From the NCBI GenBank assembly GCA_015062685.1, contig SUUE01000005.1:70503-134502 (forward strand): a stretch of DNA of 64,000 nt, read 5' to 3'. The notes beneath the pieces are model-generated. The model did not search any database, had not been told where the DNA came from, and saw only the letters and a program-made list of their open reading frames with translations. A program made the translations under genes and the position numbers. Within the stretch, counting starts at the first letter, position 1; each line of letters opens with the position of its first letter. The DNA is from Coriobacteriaceae bacterium. Its GTDB lineage: Bacteria; Actinomycetota; Coriobacteriia; Coriobacteriales; Eggerthellaceae. This document shows, piece by piece, positions 8,607 through 17,502 of this stretch.

Positions 8607-8642
8607 AACGGGGTGGAACGCCCCACCCCGTTTAAGGGGGTG
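8607..8642. promoter_or_regulatory. palindromic control region before the oxidoreductase
   Basis: In the 165-base gap between the regulator and the oxidoreductase lies a perfect 10-bp inverted repeat (AACGGGGTGG at 8607-8616, CCACCCCGTT at 8623-8632). It overlaps a second pairing, CCCC-GTTTAA-GGGGG (8626-8640). No T tract follows on the minus strand, so an operator for the adjacent LuxR protein fits at least as well as a terminator. Confidence 0.5.
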
Positions 8643-10202
8643 CTAGCCGCGAACAGCGGAAATGCGGCTCTCCGTCATATCGATGAGCTCTTGCCGCGAA
8701 TGGATGCCCGCCTTGGCGTAAACGTTCTTAACGTAGCCCTTCACGGTGTTCGGGGCGATGACGAGCTCGTCGGCAATGAAACCGATGGAACGCCCGCGCG
8801 ACAGGAGAGCAAACACCTCGGCCTCGCGCGCGGTCAGCTTGAATTCCTTGGCAATATCCGAGCAAGCGATCGTCCAAGGATTCTCGACCAGATCGTCTTC
8901 CGTCCGCATGGCCACGGACTCCTGAGCGAACTGCGAGCCCTCGACAGACAACGTGCTCCCCAGGGCTTCGCTCACCGTGTGTTCGTTCGGCACGAACAGC
9001 ACCGCGGCGAGCAAGACGAAAGCAGTGACCAGGAAGAACGCAACGTAAAATGACGCCGAATCGACGAGCGACTCTTCGGCGAAAGCGACGACCACCCAGC
9101 CCAGCGTCGTCGCGAGAGCGGAGGCGCCGCGGCCGTAGCCAAAGACGCGCACGGACCCCAATGTGGTCCTGCCCGCCAATTCGATGAACAGGCACCAGAC
9201 GACCAGGACGAACACGTTGTAGAGCACGTTGATAATCAGCCCCTGAGCCGGCAAGAACCGACCGAACAGGGGGCAGAGCAGCATGCCCGCTGCAGCGGCG
9301 AAGCCAACGGGAATATAGAGCTTGCTCACGTCAAAGTTGCGAAACACCAGCACAATATTACCGAGCAACAGAAACGCAGCGACCGCGGCGAAGCTTATGA
9401 TGACCTCCCATGTCGACTGAGAGGCGCCTAGGATGACGGTGCTGTCCTGCGTCAGCGCCACAAGAGCTTTAACCAAACCCGCAGCCAACGCAAAGATGAA
9501 CACAGTGCAAATCAGGCGCGGAAAGTAACCCTGGGGAAGGGACTTGATGTCGATGAGGTCATTCGGATCGGGCCCATCGCCAGCATCGGAAGGAGCGCAA
9601 AACGAGGAAGCCACCGCCACGAGCGGTAGGGCGGAGATGACCCAAAGAGCCAACACCGGCGGCAGAGCCTGACATGTGAAGAAGATGAGATTGGCCGTCA
9701 GAGCCGCAGCCCCCACCTTCATTGCGGCGTCCATGCCGCTGAACTGACTCGTCACATGCCCGACGCGCAGGCACACGACGGACGTGCCGACGCCCGTGCC
9801 GGCGCCGAAAACGCAAAACAGCACGGGATCCAAGCCCGCCCCTGCCCCGCCGGCGATAAAAAAGGTGCACGCAGTGGCGAGGGCGCCTGCAAGGGGGACG
9901 AGCGGGCCGCGCTCAATGAAAGGCTGGACGCGCTTCGAGAACATGCCCGAAAGGATGAGGCAAACGGCTAGAGCGACACCGGACGAGAGGTAGAGCAGCC
10001 CTTGGAACATGCCCGCATCTTCCACCTCGAACAGCGAGACCGCCTCGTCACTCGCCATCACAAGGAGAATCCAGGCGCTATAGAACGCTAGGCTCATGAA
10101 TTGCAACGCCGGCCAGCGATTCCCCATGACCTTCGTGAGGCTGAGGCTCGATCGCCCCCAACCGGTCTCGTGCACGGCAGCGTCAACGCGCATTTGCTCC
10201 AT
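8643..10202 (-). CDS. LuxR-family regulator with 12-helix membrane sensor
   Basis: A 519-residue protein with about 12 hydrophobic helices (residues ~30-400) arranged like an MFS carrier, a linker, and a C-terminal LuxR helix-turn-helix (LTAREAEVFALLSRG, then IAPNTVKGYVKNVYAKAG). Such membrane LuxR proteins are abundant in Eggerthella relatives and often sit beside the reductase they control. Here it lies directly 5' of the oxidoreductase on the same strand. The ATG at 10202 has AGGGG six bases before it; GTG at 10208 and ATG at 10193 are alternatives. Ligand sensing through the membrane part is inferred. Confidence 0.92.
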   Translation of the reverse strand: MEQMRVDAAVHETGWGRSSLSLTKVMGNRWPALQFMSLAFYSAWILLVMASDEAVSLFEVEDAGMFQGLLYLSSGVALAVCLILSGMFSKRVQPFIERGPLVPLAGALATACTFFIAGGAGAGLDPVLFCVFGAGTGVGTSVVCLRVGHVTSQFSGMDAAMKVGAAALTANLIFFTCQALPPVLALWVISALPLVAVASSFCAPSDAGDGPDPNDLIDIKSLPQGYFPRLICTVFIFALAAGLVKALVALTQDSTVILGASQSTWEVIISFAAVAAFLLLGNIVLVFRNFDVSKLYIPVGFAAAAGMLLCPLFGRFLPAQGLIINVLYNVFVLVVWCLFIELAGRTTLGSVRVFGYGRGASALATTLGWVVVAFAEESLVDSASFYVAFFLVTAFVLLAAVLFVPNEHTVSEALGSTLSVEGSQFAQESVAMRTEDDLVENPWTIACSDIAKEFKLTAREAEVFALLSRGRSIGFIADELVIAPNTVKGYVKNVYAKAGIHSRQELIDMTESRISAVRG

Positions 10203-10263
10203 CTCCACCCCCTAAGTTCAAGAACAAACGGCACTAGTTTTAGGTGATTTGAAAGATAGGCGC

Positions 10264-10288
10264 AACCCCCCCCAAACTAGGGGGGTTT
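10264..10288. promoter_or_regulatory. C-run/G-run inverted repeat in the LuxR gene promoter region
   Basis: C8-AAACTA-G6 with flanking AA and TTT forms an inverted repeat about 60 bases upstream of the luxR-type start. The architecture (C run, six mostly A/T bases, G run) recurs upstream of the oxidoreductase at 8626-8640. It may be the binding site of the LuxR protein. Confidence 0.4.
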
Positions 10289-10332
10289 CACTCGTTTCCT
10301 GGGGTTTTGCCGTTTTAGCACCCCGGAATACA

Positions 10333-10367
10333 CGGATGCTCCGCAGCCTTGCGCAGCGGAGCATCCG
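10333..10367. repeat. 12-bp perfect hairpin, possible terminator of the homocysteine methyltransferase gene
   Basis: CGGATGCTCCGC (10333-10344) pairs with GCGGAGCATCCG (10356-10367). It lies 56 bases past the stop of the methyltransferase gene. The minus-strand tail (TGTATTCC) is only weakly T-rich. Confidence 0.55.
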
Positions 10368-10422
10368 CACGGAACACCTATATAGACAATGCGAGAGTAT
10401 CAGCCTCGCATTGCCCAATCCG

Positions 10423-11439
10423 CTATTCGTCGAACTCTTCGGCGAACGCTTCCTTGATCGCCCCACGGTCGCCTTCCGCGTCGAGGATCATCTCGATGAT
10501 CTCGGCATCGCGGCCGCCCTCGTCGGCCACCGCACGCGCCTGCTCCAGCGACTCTTCGCGCGCGACCAGGCGCGGGGCAACCGCCCGGTCGCGGAGCAGT
10601 TCGGCAACCGCGCCGATGTAATCGGGGTCGGTGCCGCAGCAACCGCCCACGATGGTCGCACCCGCCTCGATCATGGGGAGGACCGCCTTCGCGTAATCCT
10701 CGGGCGCGAGCGTATAGGTCGTCTCCCCGTTCACGACCTCGGGCAAGCCGGCGTTCGCCTGCACGATGACGGGACACGGGGCCACTTCCAGCATCTCGGA
10801 GACCACCGACTGCAGGTCTGCCGGGCCAGCCGAGCAATTCACGCCAAGCGCGTCCACGCCAAGCGCCGCAAGGGCGAGAGCCGCGTCACGCGGAGCCGTG
10901 CCCAGGAACGTGCGCCCCGACGCCGTAAAGGTCATCGTCGCGAACACGGGCAGGGAGCATTCGTCCTTCACCGCAAGCACCGCGGCAGCCATTTCGAGCA
11001 CGTCGGCCATGGTCTCGACGATGACGAGGTCGGCGTCGGTCTTCGCGATTGCGCGCGCCTGTTCGGCGAACAGCTCGTAAGCCGCCGAGAACTCCAGGTC
11101 GCCCATGGGGAAGATGAGATCGCCGAGCGGCCCGATATCTGCCGCCACGTACTGCGCGCCCGATTCGCGGGCACAGTTGACCGCCGCAGCAAACGCCTTC
11201 TCGACCTCGGCGGCGTCTTCGAGCTTACGGGAATTAGCGCCGAACGTGTTCGTGGTCACCACCTGGCTGCCAGCCTCCACGTACGCGCGGTGGATGGCCG
11301 TAATGCCTTCGGGATCGGAGAAGCACAGCTTCTCGGGCAGCTCCCCCGCCGCGAGGCCGCGACGTTGCAGCATGGTGCCCATGGCGCCGTCGAACAGTAG
11401 GAACGACTCTCCCGCGAGCACGTCTTTCAGTTCGGTCAT
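10423..11439 (-). CDS. homocysteine S-methyltransferase family protein
   Basis: A 338-residue single (beta/alpha)8 barrel of the betaine-homocysteine/MetH-N type, which moves a methyl group to homocysteine-like thiols using zinc. The three zinc cysteines are visible: C202 in GVNCSAG and C267-C268 in GGCCGTDP. The N-terminal FDGAMGTMLQRRG and NTFGANSRKL motifs are typical. It lacks the folate, cobalamin and activation domains of full MetH. The methyl donor is unknown; free S-methylmethionine or a corrinoid partner encoded elsewhere are both possible. The start at 11439 follows AAAGGAGGAG. The GC palindrome pair lies just upstream. Confidence 0.9.
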   Translation of the reverse strand: MTELKDVLAGESFLLFDGAMGTMLQRRGLAAGELPEKLCFSDPEGITAIHRAYVEAGSQVVTTNTFGANSRKLEDAAEVEKAFAAAVNCARESGAQYVAADIGPLGDLIFPMGDLEFSAAYELFAEQARAIAKTDADLVIVETMADVLEMAAAVLAVKDECSLPVFATMTFTASGRTFLGTAPRDAALALAALGVDALGVNCSAGPADLQSVVSEMLEVAPCPVIVQANAGLPEVVNGETTYTLAPEDYAKAVLPMIEAGATIVGGCCGTDPDYIGAVAELLRDRAVAPRLVAREESLEQARAVADEGGRDAEIIEMILDAEGDRGAIKEAFAEEFDE

Positions 11440-11462
11440 GTTGCATCTCCTCCTTTGCCGAG

Positions 11463-11517
11463 GACGCGCGGAGCGCGCCCCTACAGTCATTTCGCGACGC
11501 GCGGAGCGCGCCCCTGC
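11463..11517. repeat. two tandem copies of the 22-bp GC palindrome
   Basis: GACGCGCGGAGCGCGCCCCT-AC at 11463-11484 and a copy differing at one base at 11496-11517 lie 33 bases apart in the gap upstream of the methyltransferase gene. The same unit is found at 13993, 18922, 44572, 44611 and 58158. Confidence 0.85.
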
Positions 11518-11539
11518 ATATTTGTATGCCACTTTAACA

Positions 11540-11567
11540 AAAAGGCGCGCCCGAAGGCGCGCCTTTT
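11540..11567 (-). terminator. terminator of yebC
   Basis: A 12-bp stem (AAAAGGCGCGCC with GGCGCGCCTTTT) has a CGAA loop and is followed on the minus strand by TTTTTGTT. It ends the yebC transcript. Confidence 0.92.
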
Positions 11568-11589
11568 GCAACTATTGTTGACCTTTTCG

Positions 11590-12393
11590 CTATTCTTCTT
11601 CGAGAGCAGCGGCGATCTCGTCGGTGATATCCATCGTGTGGTAGACGTTCTGCAGGTCCTCGAGCTCCTCGAGGCGGTCGATCAGGCGCATGACCTTCTT
11701 CGCGTCGGCAACCGAGACCTCAGCGGGGTTCTGCGCGATCATCGTGAGCTCGGCGCCCTTGGTCTCGACGCCAGCCTCCTCAATGGCCTTCTTCACGGCC
11801 ATGAGGTCCGTCGGGCCGGTGTAGACGATCCACTCGTCATCGGCGTCCTCGTAGTCGTCGGCGCCAACCTCGAGCAGCATCATCTCGAACTCGTCGGCAT
11901 CGCCTGCCGCGCCGTTCGGACGATCGGCGATCTTCTTGCCGTCGCCCTCGATGATCTTCGGGATCATGATCTGGCCCTTGCGGTCAAACTGGAAAGCAAC
12001 TGCGCCAGTGGTGGCCAGGTTGCCGCCGTGATGGTTGAAGGCGGCGCGCACGTCGGCAGCGGTGCGGTTGCGGTTGTCGGTCAGGGCCTCGCAGAACACG
12101 CCGATGCCTGCAGGGCCGTAGCCCTCGTAGCTGCAGGTCTCGAAGTTCGCGGCATCCTTGCCGGAGCCGAAGGCCTTGTCGATAGCCGTCTTGATCTTGT
12201 CCTTGGGCAGCGAGTAGCCCTTGGCCTTTTCGATTGCGGCTGCCAGGGACGCGTTGTTCTCGGGGTTCGGGTCGCCGCCCTCCTTGGCCGCAACGGTGAT
12301 GTTACGAGAGAGCTTGGAGAACAGCGCCGAGCGCTTCGAGTCCTGAGCGGCCTTGCGATGTTTCGTGGTCGCCCACTTTGAATGTCCTGACAT
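11590..12393 (-). CDS. yebC: YebC/PmpR family protein
   Basis: A 267-residue YebC-type protein: MSGHSKWATTKHRKAAQD at the start, EGYGPAGIGV and the acidic domain in the middle. YebC proteins act as transcription regulators and, by more recent work on the family, help ribosomes through proline stretches. In many genomes yebC sits beside ruvCAB; here it is 8 kb away. The start at 12393 has AAAGGAT before it. Length is slightly above the usual 240-250, due to an acidic insertion around residues 165-195. Confidence 0.95.
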   Translation of the reverse strand: MSGHSKWATTKHRKAAQDSKRSALFSKLSRNITVAAKEGGDPNPENNASLAAAIEKAKGYSLPKDKIKTAIDKAFGSGKDAANFETCSYEGYGPAGIGVFCEALTDNRNRTAADVRAAFNHHGGNLATTGAVAFQFDRKGQIMIPKIIEGDGKKIADRPNGAAGDADEFEMMLLEVGADDYEDADDEWIVYTGPTDLMAVKKAIEEAGVETKGAELTMIAQNPAEVSVADAKKVMRLIDRLEELEDLQNVYHTMDITDEIAAALEEE

Positions 12394-12554
12394 AGCGATC
12401 CTTTCCCACAAGAACGAAAGGCCCGCTGGCCTCACGTCCACTATGCACGATGAATGCACGTTGAATACCGACCGAGTATTCTAGCATAGGAGGGCAAGGC
12501 GGCATACACCTACCTCGCCCCTACGCAGGAACTGCAAGTTTTCGCGGGTGAGCG

Positions 12555-13754
12555 CTATGCTTCGGGTGCGGGTTCCGCCTCGGGCGCGACGTTCATGGTC
12601 ACATAGGAGTAGACGATGCGCACCGTGTCGTTGAGGTTGCCCGTCACGATCTGGGTCTTGTAATCGTAGGAGAGCACCGCCGACCACGTGCAATCGAGGC
12701 CGTTGATGCTGATCGGCCCCTCGAAGGAGCAACGCTCCTTGACGACCGTCGTACCGTCCGACGCGTAGGTCGAGTACACCGTCTTGTCCTCGGGCAGGAC
12801 CACGGTGCGCTCGGGCACGTCCGCGCCGATCTTGGCGAGCGTCTTCTCGATCACGTGCTCGGTGGCGATGGCGTCGGCGAAACTCAGCGAGCCGAACCCG
12901 AGGGCGCTCGCAGATGCCGAGTAGCCAACCTGGATGACCTTGCCATCCTTGTCGAGGCCCAGGTATACGGTCGGGGTGCCCGTCTTGGAATCGGCAGGCT
13001 CCTCGGTGAGGGCGACGTTCAGGTTGGTCTTGATAGCGCTGGCGCTGTCCTCCACCGGACGGTTGGCCGTCACGAGCGCGCCGTGGCCGATCTCGGCGAT
13101 GGCCTCGTCGGCGGTCTTGCCGAAGAGCGACACGAGGTTGGGCACGTTGGTCTTGGATGACGAGGACGCCTCGGAGCTGCTGCGGCTCGAGCTCGTCTCG
13201 ACGATGTCCGTCTGGGTTTGGGTCTGGGCCTGCTGCTGGGCCCTGTCGTTGTTACCGGTCTGGGACCCGGAAACCATCTTATAGGCGAAATAGCCCAGCA
13301 CGCCTGCCAGCAAAATCAACAGGATGATGAGAACGATGAGCACCTTGCGCGTGCGGCGGGACTTCTGCATGCGCTCGGAGAGCTGCTTCTCGGGCGCGGC
13401 GTGGCGCCCACGGCCCGAGCTCACCTCCGCGACGGGAGCCGCCGCGGGTTCAGCAGCCTGCTCCTCGGGTTGCTCGGCATCGGCCTCGCCAGCGGGCGCC
13501 GCCGCGGCCTCCTGGCCTTCGTAGCCGGCATCCCAATCGAAGCCTTCCCACTTGCCCTCTTCGTCCCACACGCGCGGCTCGTCCTGATCGGGCAGCGCGC
13601 CGAAGGCCTGGGTCAGGCCTACAGGATCGTCTTCCTCGCCGTAATCAACCGACTGCGGACCCTTGACAGGCGCAAATGCGCTCGTCAAGCCAATGGGGTT
13701 ATCACCGGAATCATAATAACGGTCGTCGGAGTCGTTAGTTCTGCGTTTAGTCAT
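12555..13754 (-). CDS. single-pass membrane protein with PASTA-like segment
   Basis: A 399-residue protein. The first ~130 residues are acidic and Ala/Pro rich, with two copies of a DxxxGLTxAF motif (NPIGLTSAF and DPVGLTQAF). A basic stretch (RMQKSRRTRK) precedes one helix (about 138-160), so the rest lies outside the cell. After a Ser/Gln-rich linker comes VPNLVSLFGKTADEAIAEIG, which resembles a PASTA start, then an uncharacterised beta-rich domain. The start at 13754 has GAGGAGGAAG. A role at the envelope is likely; binding of peptidoglycan is speculative. Confidence 0.75.
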   Translation of the reverse strand: MTKRRTNDSDDRYYDSGDNPIGLTSAFAPVKGPQSVDYGEEDDPVGLTQAFGALPDQDEPRVWDEEGKWEGFDWDAGYEGQEAAAAPAGEADAEQPEEQAAEPAAAPVAEVSSGRGRHAAPEKQLSERMQKSRRTRKVLIVLIILLILLAGVLGYFAYKMVSGSQTGNNDRAQQQAQTQTQTDIVETSSSRSSSEASSSSKTNVPNLVSLFGKTADEAIAEIGHGALVTANRPVEDSASAIKTNLNVALTEEPADSKTGTPTVYLGLDKDGKVIQVGYSASASALGFGSLSFADAIATEHVIEKTLAKIGADVPERTVVLPEDKTVYSTYASDGTTVVKERCSFEGPISINGLDCTWSAVLSYDYKTQIVTGNLNDTVRIVYSYVTMNVAPEAEPAPEA

Positions 13755-13807
13755 CGTTGCTTCCTCCTCGTAGCCCCCCGAAGGGGGTGCGAAATGGTGC
13801 AACTATA

Positions 13808-14260
13808 TTACCCTAGAAACGCGATGCAATAAATAATCGCACCGATAATGCAAACAACCGCCGCGATGATGGTCACCTTTTGCGCGAGCGGCATGGGCTG
13901 GGACTGGAGGTCCTCGAGCGTGGATTCGCGGTAGTCGTCGCGCTTTTTCTTGGCGGGGGCCTTGCGCGGGCGATTGGTTGCCGCGGTTGATGGACGCGCG
14001 GAGCGCGCCCCTACGGGGGTATCGCCCTCCGCGGGGTTATCGGCCCCAGCGGGGGTATGACCTTCCGCGGGATTATCAGCCGCGCCAGGGGTATCGTATT
14101 CCGCGGGGGCTGCGGCCCCGGCGGGGGCTGCCGCATCTGCGCGGTCGTCCGTCGTGGAGGGAGCCGGCTCTTCCTTCGGCGCCGCGCCCACGCGAATGAC
14201 AACGTCATCGTCGTCGGCAGCCGTTACCGTTATGTGCTTGAAGCCTTCGCCTTGCGCCAT
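13808..14260 (-). CDS. tail-anchored acidic membrane protein with degenerate repeats
   Basis: A 150-residue protein with an acidic start, an Ala/Pro/Gly-rich middle containing about four degenerate copies of TPAGADNPAEG, a basic patch (PRKAPAKKKRDD) and one C-terminal helix (VTIIAAVVCIIGAIIYCI). A copy of the GC palindrome lies in frame inside it and encodes VGARSARPS. The ATG at 14260 has GGAGG six bases upstream; the neighbouring ATG at 14263 is also possible. It is divergent from the M16C peptidase gene and in tandem with the PASTA-like gene. Function unknown. Confidence 0.65.
   Translation of the reverse strand: MAQGEGFKHITVTAADDDDVVIRVGAAPKEEPAPSTTDDRADAAAPAGAAAPAEYDTPGAADNPAEGHTPAGADNPAEGDTPVGARSARPSTAATNRPRKAPAKKKRDDYRESTLEDLQSQPMPLAQKVTIIAAVVCIIGAIIYCIAFLG
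13993..14014. repeat. GC palindrome copy inside a coding region
   Basis: This 22-bp copy matches those at 11463 and 58158. On the minus strand it reads in frame as V-G-A-R-S-A-R-P-S within the tail-anchored protein gene, adding a basic patch to an otherwise acidic stretch. Confidence 0.85.
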
Positions 14261-14325
14261 CATAAACCTCCGCAAGCGTGATACAGTTGCATGGATTACA
14301 GCGATTATACGATGAAAGGCACCCT

Positions 14326-17300
14326 ATGGAACTTGCTACTGGAACCACCCTCCATGGCTTTACCATCGAGCGGCGCGAAGACCTCCCCGAGATCGAGGGC
14401 CTGGCATACATCGGCCGCCACGAGCAATCCGGCGCGAAGCTGCTCTACTTGGCCAACGATGACGACAACAAGTCGTTCGCAATAGGCTTCCGCACGCCCC
14501 CGCAGGATGACACGGGCGTATTCCACATCCTGGAGCACTCCGTCCTGTGCGGATCGCGCCGCTTCCCGGTGAAGGAACCGTTCGTCGACCTCCTCAAGGG
14601 GTCCATGCAGACGTTCTTGAACGCGATGACGTTCGCCGACAAGACGCTCTACCCGGTTGCCTCCACCAACGAGCGCGACCTGTTCAACCTCATGGACGTC
14701 TACCTCGACGCCGTATTCCACCCGCAGATCTACTCGAAGCAAGCCATCTTCGAACAGGAAGGCTGGCACTACGAGCTCGTCGCGAACGACGGCGAAGGAG
14801 ACCCCGCCGCGCTCGGCGCCGACGAAACCTCGCTCGTCTACAACGGCGTGGTGTTCAACGAGATGAAGGGCGCGCTCTCGGACGCGAGTTCGGTCCTGTA
14901 CGACGAGGTGCAGAAGGCGCTGTTCCCTGGAACGTGCTACGCCTTCGAATCGGGAGGAACGCCGGAGGCCATCCCCACCCTGACCTACGAGAACTTCCTG
15001 GACGAGCACAGGCGCCACTACCGCACGGACAACAGCTACATCATCCTCTACGGCGACCTGGACATCGACCGCGCGCTCGCGTTCCTGGACGAGCGATACC
15101 TCGCGCCCGTCGCCGCCGAGCAACGCGAGCTCGACGAGGAGCGCGCGGCAGCGGGCCTCGAGCCGCTGCGCCCGCGCGAGATCACCGCGGCGCACGAGAG
15201 CATCCCGGGCGATGTGATGGTGACGATGCCGCAGCTCTGCGAGCGCTGCGGCGGGTCGGCCGACGACGTGGTGACGGTGCGCGTGGCGGCGGATTCCGAC
15301 GTCGCGGCCATGCACCCCGAGGCAACCCCCTGCGCGCCCTACGTGAGGCGCACCATGGACACCGCGCTCGAGAACGCGTGCGCCGGCGTCGGCTACGTGG
15401 TAGGCGACGCATCGGACCGCATGCGCGCAACCGCCGTGGAGATACTGCTCGACGCCCTCTTCGGCAGCAACGAGGCGCCGCTCAAGCGGGCGCTCCTCGA
15501 CGCGGGCATCGCCCACAACGTGTCCGCCTTCCTCTCCGATGCCGTGCTGCAGCCGTTCGCCGTAGTGCAGGCGCAGATGCCCAGCGAGGGCGTGGGCGAA
15601 AACCTGCACGCCATCATTGCCGAGAAGGCGCGCGAGATGCTGGACGCGGGCCTGGACAAGGAGCTCGTGGAGGCGGCCCTCTCCAACGCCGAGTTCCACA
15701 TGCGAGAGCACGACACGGGAACGGCCGACGGCGTCATCTACGCAATGGCCTCCCTCTCGAGCTGGCTATACGACGACGATGCCGTGACGGACTACCTGCG
15801 CTACGAGAAGATGTTCGCCTCGCTGCGCGCGGAGCTCGAAAGCGACTACTTCGAGCGGCTCTGCCGCGAGCTGCTCTGCGATAACGCGCACGTGGCCGCC
15901 GTCGAGATCGCTCCGACGCCCGGTGAACCCGACAACGACGCAGCTGAGCACCTCGCGGAACTGAACCGCACGATGCCGCGCGAGGAGCGCGAGCGCATCG
16001 TGGCGAAAGTGGCCCTGCTGCGCGAGCTGCAGGAGGCGCCCGATTCCCCGGAGGCCGTGGCCACGCTGCCGCGCCTCTCCGTGGACGACATCGAGGACAA
16101 GCCCGGGGAGCCGAGCTATGCGCTCGACGACGAGGCGCCCGTTCGCTGCGTCCGCCATAGCGTCGCGACGCGCGGCATAGCCTACGCCTACCGCTTCTTC
16201 GACACGAGCTGCCTCGCCTTCGACGAGCTTCCCTACCTCGGGGTGCTCGCCCGCGTGCTCGGCCGCCTGGACACGGCCCACCACACCGCTGCGGAGATCG
16301 ACACGCTCTCCCAGGGGAAACTCGGCAACCTCAGCTTCTTCGTGGACGTCTACGAGCGCGTGGACGACCCCACCCCGATAGTGCCGGAGTTCGTGGCGAG
16401 CGCTTCCGCGCTCTCCAAGAACCACGACTGGCTGGCCAGCCTGCCGCGCGAGGTGCTGCTGGAGACCGACTTCTCCGACACGGGGAGGATTCTCGACATA
16501 CTCAAGCAGCGCAAGATCGCCATCGAGCAGGGCTTCGCCAACTCGGGCCACACGTGTGCGATCGCCAGGGCGCGGTCGTACTTCACGAAGGCGGGCATCG
16601 TGCGCGAGCAGCTGGGGAACGTGGGCTTCTATCGCTTCCTCTGCGAGCTGATCGACCAGTTCGACGAACGGGCGGCCGACCTCAGCGAGCGTTTGGCGGA
16701 CATTTCCAAGCGCCTGTTCTGCGACGATAACTGCACGATCAGCTTCGCGGGTTCCGACGAGGACTACGCCGCGTTCTGGCAAGCCCACCCCGAATGCGGG
16801 CGCGAGCAACAGGGCGGCGCCCAGCTCGTGGCCCCCGAGCCCGTCGCGCTGAACGAGGCCTTCATCGTGCCGACCGACGTATGCTTCGCGAGCGTCGCCT
16901 GGGACTGGCGCCTGCTCGACACGCCCTTCGACGGGAGCTGGATCGTCGCGGGCCGCGCGCTCTCGCTCGATTACCTGTGGAACGAGGTGCGCGTGAAGGG
17001 CGGCGCATACGGCGTGGGCTTCCAGGCCCAGGGGCTCGGCGTCATGCGCTTCTACACCTACCGCGACCCGCATCTCGACGAATCGCTCGAACGCATCAGG
17101 AAGTCAAGCGACTGGCTTGCCGGCTTCGACCCCTCCGATGAGGAGATGGACGGGTTCGTGGTGGCCACGGTGGCGGCGCTCGACGCCCCCATCAAGCCGC
17201 GCACGCTGATCAGGCGCCAGATGTCCGACTACTTCCGCGGGCGCACGCCGGAGGACCGCCTGGCCATCCGCTCGCAGGCCATCGCGACCGACGTCGCGCA

Positions 17301-17424
17301 GGTGCGAGCGTTCTCCAGCATCGTGGCCGAAACGGTGAACGCCAACGCCGTGTGCGCGTTCGGCAACCGTGACATCCTGGAAGCATCGAAGGCGGGGCTC
17401 GAGGTCATTCCCCTCGTGGGCTAG
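14326..17424 (+). CDS. M16C zinc metallopeptidase (presequence protease/insulinase type)
   Basis: A 1032-residue peptidase of the PreP/Cym1 class, which degrades oligopeptides inside a closed chamber formed by two M16 halves. The inverted zinc motif HILEH (H67-x-x-E70-H71) is in FHILEHSVLCG, with the downstream Glu expected in the NEMKGALSD region. The C-terminal half has the M16C-associated pattern (GGAYGVGFQAQG). Full length for the class and no signal peptide, so cytoplasmic. The start at 14326 is preceded by AAAGG; upstream codons in the open frame lack a ribosome site. Divergent from the tail-anchored protein gene. Confidence 0.93.
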   Translation: MELATGTTLHGFTIERREDLPEIEGLAYIGRHEQSGAKLLYLANDDDNKSFAIGFRTPPQDDTGVFHILEHSVLCGSRRFPVKEPFVDLLKGSMQTFLNAMTFADKTLYPVASTNERDLFNLMDVYLDAVFHPQIYSKQAIFEQEGWHYELVANDGEGDPAALGADETSLVYNGVVFNEMKGALSDASSVLYDEVQKALFPGTCYAFESGGTPEAIPTLTYENFLDEHRRHYRTDNSYIILYGDLDIDRALAFLDERYLAPVAAEQRELDEERAAAGLEPLRPREITAAHESIPGDVMVTMPQLCERCGGSADDVVTVRVAADSDVAAMHPEATPCAPYVRRTMDTALENACAGVGYVVGDASDRMRATAVEILLDALFGSNEAPLKRALLDAGIAHNVSAFLSDAVLQPFAVVQAQMPSEGVGENLHAIIAEKAREMLDAGLDKELVEAALSNAEFHMREHDTGTADGVIYAMASLSSWLYDDDAVTDYLRYEKMFASLRAELESDYFERLCRELLCDNAHVAAVEIAPTPGEPDNDAAEHLAELNRTMPREERERIVAKVALLRELQEAPDSPEAVATLPRLSVDDIEDKPGEPSYALDDEAPVRCVRHSVATRGIAYAYRFFDTSCLAFDELPYLGVLARVLGRLDTAHHTAAEIDTLSQGKLGNLSFFVDVYERVDDPTPIVPEFVASASALSKNHDWLASLPREVLLETDFSDTGRILDILKQRKIAIEQGFANSGHTCAIARARSYFTKAGIVREQLGNVGFYRFLCELIDQFDERAADLSERLADISKRLFCDDNCTISFAGSDEDYAAFWQAHPECGREQQGGAQLVAPEPVALNEAFIVPTDVCFASVAWDWRLLDTPFDGSWIVAGRALSLDYLWNEVRVKGGAYGVGFQAQGLGVMRFYTYRDPHLDESLERIRKSSDWLAGFDPSDEEMDGFVVATVAALDAPIKPRTLIRRQMSDYFRGRTPEDRLAIRSQAIATDVAQVRAFSSIVAETVNANAVCAFGNRDILEASKAGLEVIPLVG

Positions 17425-17449
17425 CCTCTCCCCTCCTGCATACCAGCAA

Positions 17450-17478
17450 AAAAACGGGCGCCCATTGGCGCCCGTTTC
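17450..17478. terminator. bidirectional terminator between M16C peptidase and binding-protein genes
   Basis: ACGGGCGCC pairs with GGCGCCCGT around CATT. A run of seven A lies on one side (strong T tract for the minus gene) and TTTCATCT on the other. It serves the two convergent genes. Confidence 0.9.
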
Positions 17479-17502
17479 ATCTGCTGACCCGTTTGAGCGA
17501 AT

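Noticed and set aside
13324..13832. Plus-strand open frames opposite the PASTA-like gene
   Set aside because: Shadows; the minus-strand gene has a start, ribosome site and membrane helix.
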